A stretch of DNA of 27,298 bases. It comes from UBA8752 sp965659115 (GTDB lineage Bacteria; Bacteroidota; Bacteroidia; Flavobacteriales_D; Sanyastnellaceae). Both the position numbers and the translations under genes were made by a program. The stretch covers positions 1 to 27,298 of the forward strand of contig CBFHUP010000040.1 in the NCBI GenBank assembly GCA_965659115.1, in the 5' to 3' direction. The notes below the pieces were generated by a model, which had not been told where the DNA came from, searched no databases, and was given only the letters and a program-made list of their open reading frames with translations. Below are positions 22,208 to 27,298 of this stretch, in pieces. Numbering within the stretch: position 1 is the stretch's first letter; every line of letters starts with the position of its first letter.

Positions 22208-24001
22208 ATGCTGACGCCCGACTGGAAAAGTGCCCGTTCTCACATTTCGGAGAAAGTAGGAACGGGTGCACCCCTTCCATCGAGATTGAACCAAGGCTCA
22301 TCCCGCCCCACAGGCCAGAGAATCGCTGCCAACTCAGGCCAAAGTTCCATCACCATCCTGGCCGAAGACGGAAACAACAGGTCCAAAGTCATCTTAATGG
22401 AAGCCCCAAGCGTTGTCACTAACGCCCAGCTTCAACTCAAAAAGTTGGCCCAAAGGCAACCGGGTGTCCCTGTCATCCTCATTCTGGATACACAACGGGA
22501 AGACATTCAAGGGTTCCTTTCTCTGCCCGTAGCCGATTTTCACGACTGGCGAAGCAGCGAGGCTTTGCTCGATCAAAGGGTGAATCGGCTCTCCCGTTCT
22601 TCCGTGAGCCCCCCCTTAAACCCGCTCTCTTTAAGACTCATCCAAGAAGAGATGCAACTGTGGCAGTCGCTCTTTGAGCAGTCAGGTGCGGGCATGATCA
22701 CCGGGCAGGCACAACTCTTGCTCGAGGCCCTACGTCAGCCCTCAAACACCACGCAAAATCAGCAGGATCTCGAAGTCTTAACCTTGGGAGACACGCTGCT
22801 TTCTCACGTGATTTGGGAACTCAACAATAAAGAGTCCATCCAATTGTTGGGCCTCAAAGAGCCGGTCTCTTTGTCCAACCAGTTCCTAAAAAAACTGCAA
22901 CCTTCTCGACCGCGAGAGTTCATGAAGTTATTGGCTCAATTGGGCGACACCGTCAACCTCATCCAAAACGAAGTTCGATACACCGCCGATGATGGGTCGG
23001 TGAGACACCTTACCATTGGCATCAGCATCGCCTCTGAAAAGGACAACCTGTTGCTGCTGACCATTCTCGACAATACCCAAAGGGTGAAACTCGAGGACGA
23101 GTTGCGTGAAAACTTAAAACTCTTGGAAGACCGGGTTGCACAACGCACCAAAGACATTGCACTCAGCCACCAAAGACTGGCTTCTGAAAGCACTCAAAGG
23201 CAAAAACTCACGGGACAGCTGAGAGAAAACTTCGCGCACATCACCCAAAGCGTCATTGGGGCCAAGCGGATCATGGAAGTGGCGTTGCCGAGCCGAGAGG
23301 AGCTCAACTCCGTCTTCCCGAACTCTCTGCTCATCGACCGCCCCAGGGACATTATGGGGGGGGACTTCTTGTTTACTGGCGTCAAAAAAGGCAAAAAGAC
23401 ACTCGCACTGATCGACAGCACGGGACACGGAATTCCCGGAGCCATGGTCTCGCTGATGGGCTCGTCCCTCATCAACAAGGCCTTCACGGCTCTAGATACT
23501 GCCTGCCCTTCAGACATCTTGGCACTATTCCAGAAGGAGTTTGACATCCGCATGCAGGTCAGCCAAGGCACGCCTCAGATGTATGGGTTCGATGCGGCCA
23601 TCATGACGTTGGACCCCGAGAGCCAGACCATCTCATTTGCCGGGGCCCGGGGAGATCTTTTCAGGGTGAGCAACGGGACAACGCAAACCGTGAGGGGCTC
23701 TAGAGCCAGCATCGACCTGATGGGACACCCCGCCAATGCGGCCAAACCTTTTGTATACGAACTCCACACGTTGGACTATCAAAAGGGAGACCAATTCTAT
23801 TTGATTTCGGATGGCATACGGGACCAATTCGGTGGCGAAAGCAACCGAAAACTGGGCCGAAAAAGGCTCTGTGACATCCTGGCCGCCCACAGCACACTTC
23901 CCACACTGGAACGGGAGAAAGCCATCCAAAAGGACCTCCTCATCTGGAAAGGGGCCAATGCCAAAGTCGACGACGCGACCTTGGTGGGCATTCAATGCTG
24001 A
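22208..24001 (+). CDS. PP2C-type SpoIIE phosphatase with PAS-like domain and degenerate receiver-like N-terminus
   Basis: The 597-residue soluble protein has three parts. Residues ~47-125 resemble the second half of a receiver domain (KVILMEAPS, GVPVILILD) but lack the phosphoacceptor Asp. Residues ~145-300 look like a PAS domain, with a short coiled coil (~295-345) after it. Residues ~375-597 are a SpoIIE/RsbU phosphatase with metal ligands in DIMGGDF (Asp386), LIDSTGHGIPGA (Asp403), YLISDGIRDQ (Asp535) and DDATLV (Asp588/589). Such enzymes normally dephosphorylate an anti-sigma-factor antagonist; no such partner is visible. I prefer ATG 22208; a GTG at 22160 would lie inside a hairpin and adds no domain. 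It follows the two-component genes by 81 bases on the same strand. Confidence 0.87.
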   Translation: MLTPDWKSARSHISEKVGTGAPLPSRLNQGSSRPTGQRIAANSGQSSITILAEDGNNRSKVILMEAPSVVTNAQLQLKKLAQRQPGVPVILILDTQREDIQGFLSLPVADFHDWRSSEALLDQRVNRLSRSSVSPPLNPLSLRLIQEEMQLWQSLFEQSGAGMITGQAQLLLEALRQPSNTTQNQQDLEVLTLGDTLLSHVIWELNNKESIQLLGLKEPVSLSNQFLKKLQPSRPREFMKLLAQLGDTVNLIQNEVRYTADDGSVRHLTIGISIASEKDNLLLLTILDNTQRVKLEDELRENLKLLEDRVAQRTKDIALSHQRLASESTQRQKLTGQLRENFAHITQSVIGAKRIMEVALPSREELNSVFPNSLLIDRPRDIMGGDFLFTGVKKGKKTLALIDSTGHGIPGAMVSLMGSSLINKAFTALDTACPSDILALFQKEFDIRMQVSQGTPQMYGFDAAIMTLDPESQTISFAGARGDLFRVSNGTTQTVRGSRASIDLMGHPANAAKPFVYELHTLDYQKGDQFYLISDGIRDQFGGESNRKLGRKRLCDILAAHSTLPTLEREKAIQKDLLIWKGANAKVDDATLVGIQC

Positions 24002-24025
24002 TCTCCGCGACCAACTGGGACTGGT

Positions 24026-25066
24026 TCAACGGTCGAATGACACGTTGATTCCACGCTCACCTGCGGCGTACATGCGTTCAATGATGCCCACAACTTTGAG
24101 CCCTTCAAGGGCATTGGTTGAGATTTTGCCTTTACCCCTCAGCGTCTCAAAGACATTCTCAAAAACGTAACCGTGGTTCGCTGCACTGCCTTTGTAATGG
24201 CCGTAATCATTGGCCGGGTTAGAGGGTGGCAATTCGGGCATTTCGTACCCCCGAATATTGCAGTACTCCACCTCATTCATGTACTGCCCCCCTACTTTGA
24301 CTGTGCCGTTTTCGGCGACGATGGTCAGAGAACTCTCGAAGTTGGCCTCGGCCACTGCGGTAGAAAATTGCAAGGTGCCCATTCCACCCTTCAAGAATTC
24401 AAACATGACCAGCCCGGAGTCTTCGAACGCGGTGTTGTGCGCATGCGTGAAATCCGCGAAGCGCGCAGTGAAGTTGGACATGTCTCCGAAAAGCCAATAC
24501 ACGATGTCTATGAAGTGGCTGAATTGCGTAAACAGCGTTCCACCGTCTAAATCGATGGTTCCTTTCCATGGAATCTTCCCATAATACCGGTCATCTCGGT
24601 TCCAAAAACAGTTCACCTGTACCATTTGGATCTTGCCCAGCACTCCTGAATCCACAGTCTCTTTGAGCCAAATGCTCGGTGGGCTGTACCGATTTTGCAT
24701 GACACAAAACACCTGTCGGCCCACTTCCAATGCTTTGTGAAGCACCCGCTCTCCTTCGGCCCTGTTCAAGGCCATGGGCTTTTCGATGACCACATGGTGC
24801 CCCGCTTCAAGGGCCATTTCAGCCTGTGGTGCGTGCAGTCCATTGGGGGTACAGATGCACACCACATCTACTTCTGGATGCCGAGTCAGCATCTCTGTGA
24901 TGTCACCATAAAATTCAAAATCATCGGCAACACCCAGCTCATCTTTGGAGCGGACATCGCATCCGGCAACCAACTCACAACCGGGCTGTCTGCGGACCAT
25001 TTCAGCATGCCGCTTGCCAATGTGGCCCATGCCAACCACTGCGAATCTCAAAGGCGTCGTCATCAT
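24026..25066 (-). CDS. Gfo/Idh/MocA-family NAD(P)-dependent oxidoreductase
   Basis: This 346-residue dehydrogenase has an N-terminal Rossmann fold with VVGMGHIGKRHAE (glycine motif ~12-17) and the family hallmark EKPMAL (~95-100). The C-terminal alpha/beta domain shows DGGTLFTQFSHFIDIVYWL, with His184 and Asp187 in the usual catalytic region. Members oxidise or reduce sugar hydroxyls, often in nucleotide-sugar or inositol metabolism. The sequence resembles dehydrogenases near surface polysaccharide genes, but the substrate is not determined. Two ATGs stand in tandem at 25066 and 25063. It lies 62 bases downstream of the substrate-binding protein gene and converges with the SpoIIE gene at a 24-base gap. 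Confidence 0.9.
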   Translation of the reverse strand: MMTTPLRFAVVGMGHIGKRHAEMVRRQPGCELVAGCDVRSKDELGVADDFEFYGDITEMLTRHPEVDVVCICTPNGLHAPQAEMALEAGHHVVIEKPMALNRAEGERVLHKALEVGRQVFCVMQNRYSPPSIWLKETVDSGVLGKIQMVQVNCFWNRDDRYYGKIPWKGTIDLDGGTLFTQFSHFIDIVYWLFGDMSNFTARFADFTHAHNTAFEDSGLVMFEFLKGGMGTLQFSTAVAEANFESSLTIVAENGTVKVGGQYMNEVEYCNIRGYEMPELPPSNPANDYGHYKGSAANHGYVFENVFETLRGKGKISTNALEGLKVVGIIERMYAAGERGINVSFDR

Positions 25067-25128
25067 CTATTCTCTGCAAAGGGAAAGCCTTTTCGCCCTC
25101 CTCGCGCAAAAGTCGTGAAAACGCTGCA

Positions 25129-25902
25129 CTAACCCTGAAAATCCCCTGCTTCAAAGTAGGATGGGACCTGAATCATTCGGCTCCCATACCAACTGAACAT
25201 CTCACCGTCCACCAATTGGGCGGGGAGACCTCCACACTCCTCCAAGTGAATTTCCTTGAACGGAAACGGTTCTGAAGGCAGCAACACCCCTTCTACACCG
25301 GCACGGATCACATCATCTATGCCGCATTCAGGATACCGCGGCAATTCCGGCCATGGCGACCAACCCCACCAGCGCAACACATCTTGGATGTAAGCATCCG
25401 ATCCCGCCCACATCCAAGGAGAACGCCATACGGCATAAGCCACTTTGTGGAATGGCGGTGAAAATGTGTCTTGACCGCGGGTCCATGACGCACGAACCTC
25501 CCGGGCCATGTCCTCCCCTGCCTGCGCACACCCTACCAACTGCCCCAGATCGGCGAGCAATTGAAAAGCCCGTTCTACCGACCGAACGTCGCATACCCAG
25601 CAAGGTATTCCAGCAATCTCCAGCGCCATGACATCCTGTGCATCGTTCTCTTCCAAATTGGCCAGGACCAAATCGGGCTTGAGATCCATAATGGACGCCA
25701 AGTTGACGCCTTTGGTGCCGCCAATGCGTGCGCGCGCTCTTCGCAAGTGATCGGGACGGACACAGAACTTTGTAAGCCCGACAATCCGGTCCTCCGCCCC
25801 CAAATCGACCAAGGTTTCTGTCAGAGAAGGGACCAGAGAAACAATCCTCTGGGGAATCCCATCTAAAGTGAGGGGAATCCCCCTGTCATCCACTGCCACC
25901 AT
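25129..25902 (-). CDS. Helical-backbone metal receptor / BtuF-like substrate-binding protein
   Basis: The 257-residue protein belongs to the cobalamin/iron-siderophore periplasmic binding fold (PF01497-like). It shows RIVSLVPSLTETLVDLG, VGLTKFCVRP, KPDLVLANLEEN, and in the second lobe YAVWRSPWMWAG and LLPSEPFPF. I place the start at ATG 25902; the frame continues upstream to 26223 but that part runs antisense into dnaK and lacks family sequence. No signal peptide or lipobox is visible at the chosen start. From memory, flavobacterial relatives also lack one, which raises the question whether it acts in the cytoplasm. No permease or ATPase gene is adjacent. It is divergent from dnaK. Confidence 0.87.
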   Translation of the reverse strand: MVAVDDRGIPLTLDGIPQRIVSLVPSLTETLVDLGAEDRIVGLTKFCVRPDHLRRARARIGGTKGVNLASIMDLKPDLVLANLEENDAQDVMALEIAGIPCWVCDVRSVERAFQLLADLGQLVGCAQAGEDMAREVRASWTRGQDTFSPPFHKVAYAVWRSPWMWAGSDAYIQDVLRWWGWSPWPELPRYPECGIDDVIRAGVEGVLLPSEPFPFKEIHLEECGGLPAQLVDGEMFSWYGSRMIQVPSYFEAGDFQG

Positions 25903-25936
25903 GAAGTGACAAAGATGCACCCTCAGGCGTCGCTTT

Positions 25937-25985
25937 TGCGACAAACCTGTCAGTCCATGCCACAGACTGCGACAACATGTCAGTC
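25937..25985. promoter_or_regulatory. Two tandem dyad elements upstream of dnaK
   Basis: Two near-copies, TGCGACAAACCTGTCAGTC (25937-25955) and TGCGACAACATGTCAGTC (25968-25985), lie about 30 bases apart, close to three helical turns. Each contains an inverted repeat, GACA-N4-TGTC (25940-25951) and GACA-N3-TGTC (25971-25981). They suit a dimeric regulator binding as a pair. They stand 20-70 bases upstream of the putative dnaK promoter and 35-83 bases upstream of the divergent binding-protein gene. Confidence 0.6.
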
Positions 25986-26005
25986 TCTGAGACTTCTGCT
26001 GCGCT

Positions 26006-26020
26006 TGGCACTGCATTTGA
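26006..26020 (+). promoter_or_regulatory. Putative sigma-54 (-24/-12) promoter of dnaK
   Basis: TGGCACtgcatTTGA has the exact spacing of the sigma-54 consensus TGGCACG-N4-TTGC; only the C of the -12 GC pair is replaced by A. It would start transcription near 26031, about 47 bases before the dnaK ATG. No CIRCE element is visible in the 25903-26077 gap. Confidence 0.5.
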
Positions 26021-26077
26021 CTGTAGCCCAGCGAGCCGCAAGGCCACCCTGAAGCGAAAACCCTACAAATTCCACAT

Positions 26078-27298
26078 ATGAGCAAAATCATCGGTATCGA
26101 CCTCGGCACAACCAACTCTTGTGTTGCCGTAATGGAAGGCAACGAGCCTGTGGTCATCAACAACAGCGAAGGCAAGCGCACCACCCCATCCATGGTGGCC
26201 TTCGTGGCAGACGGCGAACGCAAAGTCGGAGACCCCGCAAAGCGTCAAGCCATCACCAACCCCACCAAGACCATCTCCTCCGTGAAGCGTTTCATGGGGC
26301 AGATGTACAGCGAGGCTTCCAAAGAATCCGGAAGGGTTCCCTACGAGGTGGTCGAAGCTGACGGTGGAACCGCCCGGATCAAGATTGACGACCGGAACTA
26401 CAGCCCGCAGGAAATCAGCGCCATGATCCTGCAAAAGATGAAGAAGACCGCTGAGGATTACCTCGGCACGGAAGTGACCGGAGCGGTCATCACCGTTCCT
26501 GCTTACTTCAATGACAGCCAGCGTCAAGCCACCAAAGAGGCGGGCGAAATCGCAGGGCTCGAAGTCAAGCGGATCATCAACGAGCCCACAGCGGCGGCAT
26601 TGGCCTATGGTTTGGACAAGAAGTCCATCGACCAAAAAATCGTGGTGTTCGACCTCGGAGGTGGAACCCATGATGTCAGCATTTTGGAACTCGGCGACGG
26701 CGTCTTCGAAGTGTTGTCCACGGACGGAGACACCCACCTCGGTGGCGATGACTTCGACCAGATCATCATCGAATGGCTCGTCTCTGAATTCAAAGACGAG
26801 AATGGCGGATTGGATCTGAGCAAGGACCCCATGGCGTTGCAGCGCTTAAAAGAGGCCGCAGAAAAGGCCAAAATTGAGCTGAGCAGCACCAACAATACGG
26901 AGATCAACCTCCCTTACATCATGCCGGTCGACGGCGTGCCCAAGCACCTCGTGCGCTCATTGAGCAGGGCGAAGTTTGAGCAACTGGCTGACAGCCTCAT
27001 CAAGCGCACAATAGAACCTTGTCGCACAGCGATGAAGGCGGCTGGACTGGACAACAGCGACATTGACGAGGTGATTCTAGTTGGAGGTTCAACCCGAATC
27101 CCATCCGTTCAAGATGCGGTCAAGGCCTTTTTCGGAAAGGAGCCTTCTAAAGGCGTCAACCCCGATGAGGTGGTGGCCGTTGGTGCTGCCATCCAAGGCG
27201 GTGTCCTGAGTGGAGATGTCAAAGACGTGCTCCTGTTGGATGTCACTCCCCTCTCCCTCGGTATCGAGACCATGGGAGGCGTGATGACGAAATTGATC
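26078..27298 (+). CDS. dnaK: Chaperone DnaK (Hsp70), 5' part
   Basis: DnaK is the ATP-driven Hsp70 chaperone of the cytoplasm. The window holds the first 407 codons and runs off the right edge in frame, so the rest of the substrate-binding domain is missing. The nucleotide-binding domain is complete: phosphate-1 IGIDLGTTNSCVAVMEG at the N-terminus, VPAYFNDSQRQAT, the connect motif NEPTAAALAYG, phosphate-2 DLGGGTHDVS (His where E. coli has Phe, usual in Bacteroidota), THLGGDDFD and the adenosine loop LVGGSTRIP. The interdomain linker is DVLLLDVTPLSLG. ATG 26078 gives the standard MSKIIGIDLG start. Regulation may involve the sigma-54-like promoter and dyads just upstream. Confidence 0.98.
   Translation, partial: MSKIIGIDLGTTNSCVAVMEGNEPVVINNSEGKRTTPSMVAFVADGERKVGDPAKRQAITNPTKTISSVKRFMGQMYSEASKESGRVPYEVVEADGGTARIKIDDRNYSPQEISAMILQKMKKTAEDYLGTEVTGAVITVPAYFNDSQRQATKEAGEIAGLEVKRIINEPTAAALAYGLDKKSIDQKIVVFDLGGGTHDVSILELGDGVFEVLSTDGDTHLGGDDFDQIIIEWLVSEFKDENGGLDLSKDPMALQRLKEAAEKAKIELSSTNNTEINLPYIMPVDGVPKHLVRSLSRAKFEQLADSLIKRTIEPCRTAMKAAGLDNSDIDEVILVGGSTRIPSVQDAVKAFFGKEPSKGVNPDEVVAVGAAIQGGVLSGDVKDVLLLDVTPLSLGIETMGGVMTKLI

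Noticed and set aside
24002..24025. Weak inverted repeat (ACCA...TGGT) as a bidirectional terminator
   Set aside because: The stem is only about five pairs with a mismatch and no U-run on either strand.
25903..26077. CIRCE operator search before dnaK
   Set aside because: No TTAGCACTC-N9-GAGTGCTAA-like sequence is present.
25903..26223. Upstream extension of the binding-protein frame on the minus strand
   Set aside because: It runs antisense through the dnaK start, has no family similarity, and ATG 25902 gives the proper N-terminus.
26063..26737. 224-codon minus-strand frame over dnaK
   Set aside because: It is antisense to the strongly conserved DnaK nucleotide-binding domain.

Overview
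The window looks like a chromosomal segment of a Bacteroidota bacterium, most likely in or near Flavobacteriales. Four signs point there: (i) the gene order bamD - rpoZ - coaBC - DUF4835 - recN, a flavobacterial arrangement that I recall but could not look up here; (ii) a TonB-dependent receptor carrying an N-terminal carboxypeptidase-regulatory-like domain; (iii) a giant secreted protein built from 'GC(T/M)D..ACNYD....DDGSC' and 'D(E/A)CGVCGG' cysteine repeats; (iv) a DnaK with the Bacteroidota-type GGGTHDVS phosphate loop. Base composition looks moderately GC-rich by eye. Coding density is very high. No tRNA, rRNA, insertion sequence, CRISPR array or prophage gene was seen, and no gene-free stretch exceeds 300 bases.

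Left part (1-9382, all minus strand). Transcription runs leftward through a PLP-dependent alpha-oxoamine synthase (serine palmitoyltransferase-like, TTG start), truA (GTG start), an exporter-type ABC transporter whose start overlaps the truA stop (ATGA), and then, after an AT-rich 152-base gap, a giant secreted cysteine-rich protein. This last gene fills positions 5436 to 1 in one uninterrupted frame (1812 codons) and leaves the window without a stop.

Middle (9523-14611, plus strand). This is a tightly packed housekeeping operon: bamD (outer-membrane assembly lipoprotein), rpoZ (RNA polymerase omega), coaBC (coenzyme A synthesis), a DUF4835 exported protein and recN (DNA repair), with ATGA or TGATG overlaps at the last two junctions. 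It converges with a TonB-dependent receptor (16929-14617), which lies downstream of a ligase-associated DEXH helicase (19400-16989) on the minus strand.

Right part (19503-24001, plus strand). A signalling cluster begins with an exported TPR-like protein. Overlapping its stop by ATGA is a soluble REC-histidine kinase fusion, followed by a NarL/LuxR response regulator and a PAS/SpoIIE phosphatase that carries a degenerate receiver-like N-terminus. The chain suggests a phosphorelay coupled to partner switching, though no STAS or anti-sigma partner is in view. It ends against a minus-strand pair: a metal/cobalamin-type substrate-binding protein without signal peptide and a Gfo/Idh/MocA oxidoreductase. 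The window closes with the 5' two thirds of dnaK. In front of dnaK is a sequence with exact sigma-54 promoter spacing and two tandem dyad elements upstream.

The most unusual items are the modular giant protein, the signalling cluster and the putative sigma-54 dnaK control region. I found no certain evidence of a wholly new system.
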